Shown piece after piece: positions 9,422 through 17,827 of a stretch of 35,990 nt of DNA. Position numbers and translations under genes: made by a program. A model generated the notes under the pieces. The model saw only the letters and a list, made by a program, of their open reading frames with translations, searched no databases and was not told where the DNA came from. The stretch's first letter is position 1, and each line of letters starts with the position of its first letter. Source of the stretch: Streptomyces capoamus (GTDB taxonomy: Bacteria; Actinomycetota; Actinomycetes; Streptomycetales; Streptomycetaceae); NCBI RefSeq assembly GCF_014654935.1, contig NZ_BNBF01000013.1, forward strand, positions 177,744 to 213,733. The letters are read 5' to 3'.

Positions 9422-9717
9422 TGACCACCCCTCTCACCCTCACCCCGGAGCGGGGGCCGGACGGAGCCGCGCGGCTCACAGTGCGCGGGGAGATCGACAT
9501 GAGCAACGCCGGCTCGCTGGCCGAGGCCCTCGCGGCCGGCTCCGGCCCCCTGGTCGTGGACCTGACCGGGGTGGAGTACCTCGACAGCGCCGGGCTCAGC
9601 GTGCTCTTCGCCCACGCCGACCGGCTGGAACTCATCGTCACGCCGCTGCTGGAGCCCGTCCTCACCGTCTCGGGCCTCGTCGGGCTGGCCACCGTCCGCT
9701 GCCCGGGCTGCGCGTGA
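9421..9717 (+). CDS. Small STAS-domain antagonist
   Basis: 98 residues, starting in the ATGA overlap with the hybrid kinase stop, so translationally coupled to it. It is one STAS domain: RLTVRGEIDMSNAGSLAEAL, then VVDLTGVEYLDSAGLSVLF with Ser56 as the expected phospho-acceptor. It is short for the family, with a reduced helix 3 region, and ends in a Cys-containing tail (VRCPGCA). Coupling suggests that it is the direct substrate or partner of the upstream kinase/phosphatase. Confidence 0.9.
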   Translation: MTTPLTLTPERGPDGAARLTVRGEIDMSNAGSLAEALAAGSGPLVVDLTGVEYLDSAGLSVLFAHADRLELIVTPLLEPVLTVSGLVGLATVRCPGCA

Positions 9718-9788
9718 CAGGGCGGGACCCGCGGACCCCGGCACCTCATGACAACCTCCCCAGCGACCGAGCCGTCCGGCCAGGAGCG

Positions 9789-10172
9789 ATGACCGACGTG
9801 ACCGACACCCTCGACATGACCGTTCAGTACACCGGCGACCGCGGCGCCGTCGTCGCCGTCACCGGGGACGTGGACCTGCACACGGCGCCCACCCTGCGCG
9901 AGCGCGCCCGGGCCGTCGTGGAGGAGGGGGCCCCGCACCTGGTCCTGGACCTGGCGCGGGTCGGGTTCGTCGACTCCACCGGCCTCAGCGCCCTGATCAA
10001 CCTCCTGCAGGCGGCTCGGGCCGCAGGCGGCTCCCTCCGCCTCGCCGCCGTCCCGGACCGTCTCACCCGCATGGTGACCACGACCGGCATCGACCAGCTG
10101 ATGCCCCTGCACACCACGGTCGCCGAAGCGCTGGCCGCCCGGGCGGGCCGGAACACCGGCGGCCTCCCGTAA
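9789..10172 (+). CDS. STAS-domain antagonist
   Basis: 127 residues. ATG 9789 is chosen because AGGAG (9782-9786) precedes it; an in-frame GTG at 9714 would add 25 residues of non-conserved sequence and overlap the previous gene. The STAS core is clear: AVVAVTGDVDLHTAPTLRE, then HLVLDLARVGFVDSTGLSAL, with Ser63 in VDSTG as the likely phosphorylation site. It resembles the antagonist at 4490 more than the short one just upstream. Two antagonists in a row suggest two anti-sigma targets or two kinases. Confidence 0.93.
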   Translation: MTDVTDTLDMTVQYTGDRGAVVAVTGDVDLHTAPTLRERARAVVEEGAPHLVLDLARVGFVDSTGLSALINLLQAARAAGGSLRLAAVPDRLTRMVTTTGIDQLMPLHTTVAEALAARAGRNTGGLP

Positions 10173-10228
10173 GCTGGACGGAACCAGCATCCAGCACACA
10201 CGGTCGCTCCACCGGGAAGGTGGCCTTC

Positions 10229-11101
10229 ATGCGCGGCGCAACCGCGTCCGTCGACGGCGCGGCCGCGAGTACCCGGCACGTCGCCGTGGAGTACTCCAGC
10301 GATGCCGAGTGGGCCGGCCACCTGGCGGAATTCGTCCGGGCGGGGCTCGCGGCCGGCGAGCAGGTGCGGTACTTCGCGGACGCCACCGACCCCGGCCTGG
10401 TGACCCGTACCCTCACCCGCAGCGGCGTGGACGCCGCGTCCGCCCTGCGGGGCGGACAGCTCGTGGTGATCACCGCCGACGAGACCTATCTGACCGGATC
10501 CCGGTTCGACCCGGACGCGATGATCGGTCTGTGGCGGGAGGCCGTGGACGGGGCCGCGGCACAGGGCTTCCAGGGCCTGCGCGCGATCGGCGAGATGTCC
10601 TGGGGAGCCCGGGACCTGGCGGGCGCCGAACGTCTCCTGGAGTACGAGCTGCGCATCCACCACGAGGTCTTCGAGCAGCTGCCGCTGACCGCCTGGTGCT
10701 TCTACGACCGGCGCCTGCTGGCCCCCGACGAGCTGGCGGTGCTGGCGCGGGCGCACCTGACGCGGTCGGGCGCCGCCGTCCGCGACGGCGAGCCGGGTCT
10801 GGCGGTGGCTCCGCTGGCCGGGCCGCCCGGGTTCCGGCTGTCCGGATCGGCCGGGTACGAAAGCCGTCGCGTCACCGCCTCGGCGGCGGCCGCGCTCGCC
10901 GCCTCCCCGGCGGAGCACCTCACCCTCGACCTGTCGGCCCTCGACCACCTGGACGTCGCCGCGCTGGCGGATCTCGCCCGCGCGGTGCGCCGGCGGCCGT
11001 ACGACACCCCCGTGCGGCTCCTGAACGCCCCGCCCGCGCTCCACCGCATGCTCGAACTCTTCCCCGAGCTGGGTGACGGTTTCCAGGAGGTGAGCCGGTG
11101 A
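10229..11101 (+). CDS. MEDS-domain sensor fused to a degenerate STAS domain
   Basis: 290 residues. The N-terminal 185 or so form a MEDS (DcmR-type sensory) domain: HVAVEYSSDAEWAGHLAEFV, then VITADETYLTGSRFDP, and GLRAIGEMSWG with FEQLPLTAWCFYDRR. A C-terminal STAS-like segment (about 200-285) contains LTLDLSALDHLDVAALADLA. Where active antagonists have D-S-(T/A)-G, this has D-V-A-A, so the phosphorylatable serine is missing. It may act as a constitutive decoy or a pure interaction module. ATG 10229 follows GGAAGG at a good distance; GTG 10220 lies within that ribosome site and is less likely. The 3' end overlaps the next gene by 4 bp. Confidence 0.85.
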   Translation: MRGATASVDGAAASTRHVAVEYSSDAEWAGHLAEFVRAGLAAGEQVRYFADATDPGLVTRTLTRSGVDAASALRGGQLVVITADETYLTGSRFDPDAMIGLWREAVDGAAAQGFQGLRAIGEMSWGARDLAGAERLLEYELRIHHEVFEQLPLTAWCFYDRRLLAPDELAVLARAHLTRSGAAVRDGEPGLAVAPLAGPPGFRLSGSAGYESRRVTASAAAALAASPAEHLTLDLSALDHLDVAALADLARAVRRRPYDTPVRLLNAPPALHRMLELFPELGDGFQEVSR

Positions 11102-12054
11102 CGACGTACACCCGGCAGCCGGCCGACCCGGTCGCGGAGGACGCGTCCTTCCGCCACCCGGCTCTCTTCTGCGCCACCCAGGACGACTACCTGAGCGGCG
11201 TCGGCGCGTTCGTCCGCACGCAGGCGGCCCACGGCCGGCCGCTGCTGGTCGCCGTCCCCGGCGAACGCCTGCCGCTGCTGCAGGACGTGCTCGGCCGCGA
11301 GGACGCGGACATCACCTGGGTCGACATGCGGCAGGCCGGACGCAACCCGGGGCGCATCCTCTCGATGCTGCTCGACTTCGCCGACCGGCACGCCGGCCGG
11401 CACCCGGCCATCGTGGGCGAGCCGATCTGGGTGGGCCGCACGCCGGCGGAGACACGCGAGGCCACCCGGCACGAGGCACTGATCAACCTGGCCTTCGCCG
11501 GCCGGACCGCCACCGTCCTGTGCCCCTACGACACGGCCCTGCCCGAGCCGGTGCTGGCCCAGGCCCACCGGACCCATCCCGTCGTGGGCGACGGCGGGGG
11601 TTACCGGCCCAGCCCCGACTACGCCGGCCCGGAACAGGTGTGCCGCGAGTGCGACGCGCCGCTGCCCGAACCAGCGGCACCGCTCGTCCTGGACTTCGAC
11701 GAGGGCGGCCTCGCGGACGTCCGCGCCGCCGCCGGGAACTGGGCCGACGCCGCGGCCCTGCCACCGCGCCGCCGTACGGACTGGCTGCTGGCCGTGAACG
11801 AGGCCACCGGCAACTCGGTCCGGCACGGAGGAGGACGCGGCACCCTGCGGCTGTGGCGCACGGCCGGCACCCTGGTCGCCGAGGTACGGGACCGGGGCAG
11901 GCTCACCGACCCGCTGGTGGGCCGGCGCCGCCCCGACCCGCTCTCCCCGGCGGGCGGCCGGGGCGTCTGGATGATGCACCAGCTCTGCGACCTGGTGGAG
12001 GTCCGCACACCGCCGTCCGGCCTGGTCGTACGGCTGCACCTGGCGGTGGAATGA
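11098..12054 (+). CDS. MEDS-domain sensor with RsbW-like HATPase (anti-sigma regulatory kinase)
   Basis: 318 residues beginning at GTG 11098 in a GTGA overlap. Residues about 15-190 form a MEDS domain (HPALFCATQDDYLSGVGAFV; ITWVDMRQAGRNPGRILSML; AIVGEPIWVGRTP; ATVLCPYDTALPEPVLA). Residues about 195-315 are a GHKL ATPase of the anti-sigma type, with N-box LLAVNEATGNSVRHGG and a glycine-rich lid AGGRGVWMMHQLCD. Such proteins bind STAS antagonists and phosphorylate them, or sequester a sigma factor. The neighbouring MEDS-STAS protein shares the sensory domain, so the two probably sense the same ligand as a matched pair. Confidence 0.9.
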   Translation: MTTYTRQPADPVAEDASFRHPALFCATQDDYLSGVGAFVRTQAAHGRPLLVAVPGERLPLLQDVLGREDADITWVDMRQAGRNPGRILSMLLDFADRHAGRHPAIVGEPIWVGRTPAETREATRHEALINLAFAGRTATVLCPYDTALPEPVLAQAHRTHPVVGDGGGYRPSPDYAGPEQVCRECDAPLPEPAAPLVLDFDEGGLADVRAAAGNWADAAALPPRRRTDWLLAVNEATGNSVRHGGGRGTLRLWRTAGTLVAEVRDRGRLTDPLVGRRRPDPLSPAGGRGVWMMHQLCDLVEVRTPPSGLVVRLHLAVE

Positions 12055-12110
12055 ACGGCGGACCCGGCGGCCCGGACCGCCCGTGGGACCCCGCGCCGGA
12101 ACAGCGGCCC

Positions 12111-12124
12111 ATGCCAGCTGGCAT
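12111..12124. promoter_or_regulatory. Perfect 14-bp palindrome before the PP2C gene
   Basis: ATGCCAGCTGGCAT is fully self-complementary and lies 50 bp upstream of the phosphatase start. It is AT-edged and in the only gap in this operon-like run, so an operator for a dimeric repressor is plausible. The small frame from ATG 12051 through this stretch has no supporting signals and is not called. Confidence 0.45.
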
Positions 12125-12174
12125 AGTGGGGGTTTCGGAGTGTACGGCCGGCGGGGGGCGGCGAGGGGGACGAG

Positions 12175-14433
12175 ATGACGGCTGAGCGCGAGCGGCGGTC
12201 GGCGAGCGGCATCGACCGGTCCGAGCCGGTGCGCGGCACGGACGAGGACCTGTCGCTGCTGTTCGGTACGTCCACCGCCCTGTTCGCGTCCATGGCCGGC
12301 CCCGCGCACGTGCTGGAGGCGGCGAACCCGGCCTTCTTCGCGGCCATCGGACGGGAACGACGGGAACACACCGGCGTGCCCCTGGTGCAGCTCATGCCCG
12401 AACTGACCGGCCAGGGATTCGTCGGACTCCTCGACCAGGTCTACCGGTCGGGCGAGCGGCACGTCGGCCGCGACGCCCGGGTGGTCCTCGGAACCGGTGA
12501 GCAGGCGCGCGAGGCGTACTTCGACTTCACCTACGAGCCCCGGCGCGACGCCGGCGGCAACGTCATCGGCGTCCGCATGATCGGCGTGGAGACCACCCAG
12601 GTGAAGCACGCCCGGCGGCTGGCCGCGGAGCAGCGCGCGCTGCTGGAGCAGATCGCCCGCGAGGCGCCGCTGCCGGACGTGCTGGACGGCATGTGCAGGG
12701 CGATCGAGGAACTGTCACCCGAGGTGATCGTCTCGGTCCTGCTGGCCGACGACGAGGGCCGGCACCTGCGCCACGGTGCGGCTCCCAGCCTGCCCGGCTT
12801 CTACAACGAGGCCATCGACGGCATCGCCACCGGCGAGGGCGTGGGTTCCTGCGGCACGGCCGCCCACCGGCGCCGGACCGTGATCGTGAACGACATCGCC
12901 ACCGACCCCCTGTGGGACGCCTTCCGGGACCTGGCGGGCCAGGCCGGAGTCGCCGCGTGCTGGTCGACGCCGATCCTCGCCCGTGACGGCCGGCTGCTGG
13001 GCACCTTCGCGATGTACCACCGCGTACCGCGTTCCCCTCAGGACACCGACCTGGCGCTGGCCCGCGTCTTCGCCGACACGGCGGCCCTCGCCATCGAACG
13101 CCACCACGCGGAACAGGCGCGGTCGGCGGCTCAGGAGCGGGAGAAGGCGGCCCGCGACGACCTCGCCTTCCTGCTGGCCGCCAGCACCGCGCTGGCCGGG
13201 AGCGTGGACGAGACGCAGACGCTCCAGCGGCTGGCCACGCTGTGCAGCCCGACGCTGGCGGCCCTGGCCGCGGTGGACGTGCTGGAGGCCGGGCGCGTGC
13301 ACCGGGTGGCGGCCGCCGCCCCGACCGAGGAGGCGCGCGCTCTGCTCGCCCGCCACGTTCCCGGCCGCGACACGGAGGACGACACGGTCGCGCGCGTCCT
13401 CGCCTCCGGTCTGACCGAGGTGGCCCGGCGCGCCCCGACCGGCCCCGGTCCCTGGCACGAGCTCGGCGTCACCGGCTACGTCTGCGTCCCCCTCCTGGAC
13501 CGGGGGCGGCCGTTCGGCGCGCTGACCCTGCTGTCCACCGACGAGGAGTGCTTCGACGGGCATCGGGTCGCCCTGGCGGAGGAGGCGGCCCGCCGCGCCG
13601 CGACGGCCGCCCGCAGCGCACGCCAGTACGCGCAGCGCGTGGCCCTCGCCCGCGATCTGCAGACCGGTCTGCTGCTGCCCGACCTGCCGGACGTCCCCGG
13701 CGCTCAGCTCGCGGCCTTCTACCACCCCGCCGGTGAGGGGCTGGAGATAGGCGGCGACTTCTACGACGTCTTTCCCCGCGGCGACGGCACCTGGGCCTTC
13801 ATCCTCGGCGACGTCTGCGGACGCGGGGCCAAGGCGGCCACCACCACCGCCCTGGTCCGCCACACCGCCCGCGCCGTCGCCCCCCTCCTCGGCGACCCCG
13901 TCGACATCGTCAAGGCCGTCGACAAGGCCCTGAACGACCGCTACGCCCACCAGAACAACGGCTTCGTGACCCTCGTCTACGGCCACCTGGCCCCGGCGGC
14001 CGACGGACTCGCCGTCCACCTCGTCAGAGCAGGTCACACACCGCCCCTGCTGCTGGGCGCCGACCACGTGGTCGACACGGTCGAGGTGTCCGGCGGGCTG
14101 CTCGGCATCGGCATCCCGCCCCGGCTCACCGCCCGCCGCTTCACCCTCCGCCCCGGGGAGAGCCTGCTCCTGTACACCGACGGGCTCACCGAGTGCCGGG
14201 CCGAGGGCACCGGGCAGTACGGCGACGCGCGACTGGCCAAGGCCCTGGGCTCCGTGCCGCGCCGGTCGGCCGCCGCGGACATCGTCGCGACGGTGGCCGA
14301 GGACGTCCTCGCCTTCGTGGAGGGCGGCGACGTGGAGGACGACCAGGCCGCCCTGGTCATCACCGCGGACGAGCCGGAGCCCGGCCCGGCCCGGCCGGCA
14401 CCGCCCGCCCCTGACCTCAGGGCCCGCCCCTGA
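12175..14433 (+). CDS. PAS-GAF-GAF-PP2C phosphatase (SpoIIE/RsbU family)
   Basis: 752 residues, soluble. A PAS-like domain covers about 25-145 (SLLFGTSTALFASMAG, then YFDFTYEPRRDAGGNVIGVR). Two GAF domains lie at about 155-310 (EGVGSCGTAAHRR, CWSTPI) and 325-480. The PP2C/SpoIIE phosphatase spans about 490-730, with metal-binding GGDFYDVF, GDVCGRGAKAA, LLLYTDGLTE and VEDDQAAL. It should dephosphorylate STAS antagonists in response to signals read by the PAS/GAF domains, completing the kinase-antagonist-phosphatase triad of this island. It lacks the extra histidine kinase and HATPase modules of the protein at 5237. A Pro-rich tail of about 20 residues ends the protein. No metal ligand is obviously missing. 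Confidence 0.93.
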   Translation: MTAERERRSASGIDRSEPVRGTDEDLSLLFGTSTALFASMAGPAHVLEAANPAFFAAIGRERREHTGVPLVQLMPELTGQGFVGLLDQVYRSGERHVGRDARVVLGTGEQAREAYFDFTYEPRRDAGGNVIGVRMIGVETTQVKHARRLAAEQRALLEQIAREAPLPDVLDGMCRAIEELSPEVIVSVLLADDEGRHLRHGAAPSLPGFYNEAIDGIATGEGVGSCGTAAHRRRTVIVNDIATDPLWDAFRDLAGQAGVAACWSTPILARDGRLLGTFAMYHRVPRSPQDTDLALARVFADTAALAIERHHAEQARSAAQEREKAARDDLAFLLAASTALAGSVDETQTLQRLATLCSPTLAALAAVDVLEAGRVHRVAAAAPTEEARALLARHVPGRDTEDDTVARVLASGLTEVARRAPTGPGPWHELGVTGYVCVPLLDRGRPFGALTLLSTDEECFDGHRVALAEEAARRAATAARSARQYAQRVALARDLQTGLLLPDLPDVPGAQLAAFYHPAGEGLEIGGDFYDVFPRGDGTWAFILGDVCGRGAKAATTTALVRHTARAVAPLLGDPVDIVKAVDKALNDRYAHQNNGFVTLVYGHLAPAADGLAVHLVRAGHTPPLLLGADHVVDTVEVSGGLLGIGIPPRLTARRFTLRPGESLLLYTDGLTECRAEGTGQYGDARLAKALGSVPRRSAAADIVATVAEDVLAFVEGGDVEDDQAALVITADEPEPGPARPAPPAPDLRARP

Positions 14434-14461
14434 TCTCACCGTCCGTCCCGGCGGTGACCTC

Positions 14462-14809
14462 TCAGCGGTGGCTGAGGACGTTGACCACGCGGCCGTTGGG
14501 GTCGCGGACGAAGAAGCGGCGCACGCCCCACTCCTCGTCGCTCAGCGGGTGCACGATCTCCGCGCCGCGTTCCCGCATGGCCGCGTACACGGCGTCCACG
14601 TCCTCGACCTCGATGCTCAGGTCCGGGATGAGCGGCGCGGTCCGGTCCTCGGTCATCACGCTGACCTGGACGGCGGGGTTCTCGGCGGAGGCCAGGGTCA
14701 TGATCCAGCCGTGGTTCATGACCTCCTCGAAGCCCAGGACGCCGTAGAACTCCGAGCTTTCGCCGAACGACTGCGACGGGATGTTGGGAACGACCCGGCG
14801 GACATGCAT
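14462..14809 (-). CDS. VOC (glyoxalase/bleomycin-resistance fold) protein
   Basis: 115 residues with the paired beta-alpha-beta-beta-beta arrangement of the vicinal oxygen chelate superfamily: SSEFYGVLGFEEVMNHGWIM, AENPAVQVSVM, then DAVYAAMRERGAEIVHPLSD and RRFFVRDPNGRVVNVLSHR. The family includes glyoxalases, dioxygenases and drug-binding resistance proteins. Short single-domain members like this are often of unknown substrate. It converges on the phosphatase gene and is divergent from the oxidoreductase at 15001. A role in self-resistance to the cluster product is possible but not shown by the sequence. Confidence 0.88.
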   Translation of the reverse strand: MHVRRVVPNIPSQSFGESSEFYGVLGFEEVMNHGWIMTLASAENPAVQVSVMTEDRTAPLIPDLSIEVEDVDAVYAAMRERGAEIVHPLSDEEWGVRRFFVRDPNGRVVNVLSHR

Positions 14810-14864
14810 CTCGCGGCTCCGGTGGTCTGGTCGGACGCGGCAGCGGACCGGGCCAGCCTAGCCC

Positions 14865-14906
14865 GTGCGGTCCCGGCCCGTCCGCACACCGTGCGGTCCC
14901 GGCCCG
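14865..14906 (+). repeat. 16-bp direct repeat between divergent genes
   Basis: GTGCGGTCCCGGCCCG occurs exactly at 14865-14880 and 14891-14906, a 26-bp period, in the spacer between the VOC gene and the FAD oxidoreductase. It may be an operator or low-complexity GC-rich duplication. Confidence 0.5.
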
Positions 14907-15000
14907 CATCTTTCCGGGGTCTGTCCCCTCTCGGCCGCGACAGCGGCCAGCGGGAATTGAATGGCCGAGCCAGGAGACCCCCACCCGTGCGGGAGACGCG

Positions 15001-16377
15001 ATGCGGTTGACCACGTCCCAGGGCGCAAGTGTGCCGGAGAGCGCCGTCATCGAGCTGCGCGAACGGCTGCGCGGCCCCGTCATCACCGAGGAGGACCAGG
15101 AGTACCCGGCCGCCAAGGCCATCTGGAACGCCTACTTCGAACGCCGTCCGGGCGCGATCGTACGGGTCCAGGGTGCCGCCGACGTGATCACCGCCGTGCG
15201 GTTCGCCAAGGAGCACGACATCCTGCTCGCGGTCACCGGCGGCGGCCACTGCTTCGCCGGCACGGGCAGCTGCGAGGGCGGACTCGTCATCGACACCTCC
15301 GCCCTCAAGGGCATCAGGGTCGACCCGGAGCGGCGTACCGTGCAGGCCCAGCCCGGCCTGCTCCAGGGCGAGTTCGACGCCGAGACGATGCACTTCGGAC
15401 TGGCCGTGACCGGCTCCCAGGAGTCGTACATCGGCATCGGCGGCATGACCCTGGGCGGCGGACTGGGCTGGCTGGGCCGCTACCGGGGGCTGCTGGTGGA
15501 CAACCTGCTGTCCGCCGACATCGTGCTCGCCAGCGGCGAGGTGCGGCGGGCCGGCCCCGAGGACGACGCCGACCTGTTCTGGGCCATCCGCGGCGGCGGC
15601 GGCAACTTCGGCGTGGCCACCGCCTTCGAGTACAAGCTGCATCCCCAGGGCGACTGCCTGGCCGGCCTGCTGGCCTTCCCGGTCGCGGAGACCGGTGCCG
15701 TGGCGCGCCGGCTGGGCGAGTTCAACGAGAGCGCGCCCGACGCGCTGACCACCTCGTTCGCCTTCCTCACCGTGGACGGCGAACCGGCGGTCGGCCTCGG
15801 CTACGTGCACGCCGACACCTCGGCCGGTGCCGAGGAGGCGGTGGCCCCGCTGGCCGGGCTCGGCCGGAAGCCGCTGCTCAACCACGTGGGCCGGATGCCC
15901 TACCTCGCCGTGCAGCGGATGCTGGACGACAACACGGTGGCGGGCCGCCGGCTGTACGCGCGCTCCTTCCACATGGCCGAGCTGCACCCGGAGGCCGTGG
16001 AGGTCCTCGGCGACGGTTACGCGAGCAACCCCTCGCCGCTGTCCCTCGTCGGCGGCGGCCTGATGGGAGGTGTGATGGCCCAGTTGCCGCCGGATGCCAC
16101 GGCCTTCCCGCACCGCGAGGGCTATCTCGTCAGCGTGCTCAGCCAGTGGGAGGACGAGAGCGAGGACGAGCAGAACATCCGGTGGACGCAGGACGTCTAC
16201 GAACGCGTCCTGCCGTACACGACGGGCGGGGTGTACGTGAACCACCTCGGTGACGACGGGCCCCAGCGGGTGGGCGACGCCTACGGGGTGAACTATCCGC
16301 GTCTTCGCGCGCTCAAGGCGCAGTACGACCCGGAGAACGTGTTCCGGGTGAACCACAACATCCTCCCGGCCGACTGA
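15001..16377 (+). CDS. BBE-type FAD-linked oxidoreductase
   Basis: 458 residues of the PCMH/vanillyl-alcohol-oxidase superfamily with a C-terminal berberine-bridge-like segment. The FAD-binding half (about 40-215) contains AVTGGGHCFAG, whose His is the usual site of covalent 8-alpha FAD attachment, then GIGGMTLGGGLGWLGRYRG and WAIRGGGGNFGV. The C-terminal motif is YGVNYPRLRALKAQYDPENV, close to the usual YxN-YxDP-NxF end. No second covalent Cys is present in the substrate-domain position, so attachment is probably mono-covalent. Such enzymes oxidise alcohols, sugars or alkaloid-like C-N bonds in Streptomyces pathways. There is no signal peptide. GGGAG precedes ATG 15001. Membership of the downstream biosynthetic cluster is possible but not certain. 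Confidence 0.9.
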   Translation: MRLTTSQGASVPESAVIELRERLRGPVITEEDQEYPAAKAIWNAYFERRPGAIVRVQGAADVITAVRFAKEHDILLAVTGGGHCFAGTGSCEGGLVIDTSALKGIRVDPERRTVQAQPGLLQGEFDAETMHFGLAVTGSQESYIGIGGMTLGGGLGWLGRYRGLLVDNLLSADIVLASGEVRRAGPEDDADLFWAIRGGGGNFGVATAFEYKLHPQGDCLAGLLAFPVAETGAVARRLGEFNESAPDALTTSFAFLTVDGEPAVGLGYVHADTSAGAEEAVAPLAGLGRKPLLNHVGRMPYLAVQRMLDDNTVAGRRLYARSFHMAELHPEAVEVLGDGYASNPSPLSLVGGGLMGGVMAQLPPDATAFPHREGYLVSVLSQWEDESEDEQNIRWTQDVYERVLPYTTGGVYVNHLGDDGPQRVGDAYGVNYPRLRALKAQYDPENVFRVNHNILPAD

Positions 16378-16395
16378 CGCGCGACGGCACGCGGC

Positions 16396-16438
16396 GAACG
16401 GCCGGTGGCACCGCCCGCGGCGGAGCCACCGGCCGTTC
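16396..16438. terminator. Bidirectional hairpin terminator
   Basis: A perfect 14-bp stem, GAACGGCCGGTGGC (16396-16409) with GCCACCGGCCGTTC (16425-16438), has a 15-base loop. It sits between the convergent oxidoreductase (stop 16377) and P450 (stop 16443) genes and can serve both. Confidence 0.85.
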
Positions 16439-16442
16439 CCGC

Positions 16443-17663
16443 TCAGCGCACGCGCAGCGGCACGCTCCGGTAGGCGCAATAGGGGAAGCGGAAGCCGCCC
16501 CCGCTCGGCTGCCAGTCCTCCGGCCCGGCGGGTTCGATCTCCCCGAACCGTTCGAGGAGCCGGCCGAACACCGCGGTGCCCTCCACCCGGGCCAGCATGG
16601 CGCCCAGGCAGTGGTGGACGCCGCCGCCGAAGCTGAGGTGGGGATTGGGACGCCGGCCCACGTCCAGCCGGTCGGGGGCGGTGAAGCAGCGCTCGTCGTG
16701 GTTGGCGGACGCCAGCAGCAGCACCACGACCCGGCCCCGGCGCAGGGTGCGCCCGCCCACCTCGACGGGCTCCAGGGTGATCCGGGTCGTGGTGTGGATG
16801 GGGGCGTCCCAGCGCAGGAACTCCTCCAGCGCGGCCGGCAGCAGCGAAGGGTCGGCGCGCAGCCGGGCCTGCTCACCCGGGTGGCGGGCCAGGGCCGCGC
16901 AGCCGGTGGCGATCAGGTTGGTCGTCGTCTCGAAACCGGCGTAGTAGACGAACAGCGCGTTGTCGACCGCCTCCTCCTCGCTCAGCCGCCAGTCGCCCTC
17001 GCGTGCCGTGGCGATGGCGGTGAGCAGGTCGTCGCCCGGCGCGGCCCGGCGCCGGCGCAGCAGGCCGCGGAAGTAGTCGCGCAGCCAGACGACCGCGGCG
17101 TGGGCGGCTGCCCGTTCCGCCTCCGGGATGAACACGGCGAACGCCTTGGAGACGTCGATCGACCGTTCCATGACGGCCGCGCGGTCCTCCACGGGGATGC
17201 CGAGCAGGGTGCTCATCACCAGCACCGGCAGCGGCTGGGCGAGGTCCCGGACCGCGTCGAGGGCGCCGTCCGTCACGGCCCGTTCCAGCAGGTGGTCCGT
17301 CATGGCCGTGATGGGCTCCGCCAGGGAGCGCACCAGGGGCGGGTTGAGGGCGCGGGTCAGCAGCCGGCGCAGCCGGGTGTGTTCCTCGGGGTCCCGGTCG
17401 ATGACGATGCGGCGCAGGAAGTCCACCGCGGGTCCCGGCCCCACCGAAAGCTTCTGGAACTCCTCGGGGAACTCCCTGCCCAGCCTCCGGTCGCGCAGCA
17501 GGGCCGAGACCTCCGCGTGGCGGGTGACGACCCACTGGGCGGGGCCGCCCCGGCACAGCGGTCCTCGGGCACGCAGTTCCCGGTACACCGGGTACGGATC
17601 GCGCAGGAACTCGGGATCGTCCAGGACGAACCTGGGAAGTCGTGCGTCCATCGCCTCGGTCAC
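16443..17663 (-). CDS. Cytochrome P450 (first of a sister pair)
   Basis: 406 residues, soluble bacterial class I. The oxygen-activating I-helix reads YYAGFETTTNLIATG, the K-helix ExxR is in EEFLRWDAP, and the haem loop is FGGGVHHCLGAML with Cys352 as axial ligand. It contains no membrane anchor, so it needs external ferredoxin and reductase, none of which is encoded in the window. It is strongly similar along its whole length to the divergent P450 at 17828 (same I-helix and haem loop, and the same Cys position), so the two arose by duplication. The start is uncertain: GTG 17663 and ATG 17651 both lack a good ribosome site. It probably hydroxylates a cluster intermediate, and a carrier-bound amino acid or acyl chain is conceivable. 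Confidence 0.93.
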   Translation of the reverse strand: MTEAMDARLPRFVLDDPEFLRDPYPVYRELRARGPLCRGGPAQWVVTRHAEVSALLRDRRLGREFPEEFQKLSVGPGPAVDFLRRIVIDRDPEEHTRLRRLLTRALNPPLVRSLAEPITAMTDHLLERAVTDGALDAVRDLAQPLPVLVMSTLLGIPVEDRAAVMERSIDVSKAFAVFIPEAERAAAHAAVVWLRDYFRGLLRRRRAAPGDDLLTAIATAREGDWRLSEEEAVDNALFVYYAGFETTTNLIATGCAALARHPGEQARLRADPSLLPAALEEFLRWDAPIHTTTRITLEPVEVGGRTLRRGRVVVLLLASANHDERCFTAPDRLDVGRRPNPHLSFGGGVHHCLGAMLARVEGTAVFGRLLERFGEIEPAGPEDWQPSGGGFRFPYCAYRSVPLRVR

Positions 17664-17827
17664 AGGCCAGAGGATGCCTGGCGCACCGTGTATTACCGCG
17701 TTTCCTGAAAGGAATGTGACAGAGCATTGCCCGGCCCCGGGAATGTTGTTCCCGGCCGTCCCTGGCCCGTCGATTGCGATGGTAAGGTGCGCGGGCTGGA
17801 GTCAATGCTTCGGACTGGGGGAGTGGA
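17664..17827. promoter_or_regulatory. Divergent P450 promoter region with inverted repeats
   Basis: This spacer must drive both P450 genes. It holds TTTCCTGAAAGGAA (17701-17714), containing the overlapping dyad TTCC/GGAA. It also holds a perfect 7-bp inverted repeat, CCGGGAA/TTCCCGG (17737-17755), with a 5-base spacer. It is less GC-rich than the flanking genes. The CTGAAAGG core recurs at 24474-24481 before the exporter operon. Confidence 0.5.

Noticed and set aside
12051..12185. Small 44-codon frame starting in the ATGA overlap after the MEDS-HATPase gene
   Set aside because: Composition is low-complexity Gly/Pro/Arg, it crosses the palindrome and overlaps the next gene start, and it has no recognisable family.
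14436..14457. Hairpin TCACCG/CGGTGA as terminator between the phosphatase and VOC genes
   Set aside because: Only a 6-bp stem, within what any GC-rich spacer offers; not strong enough to call.
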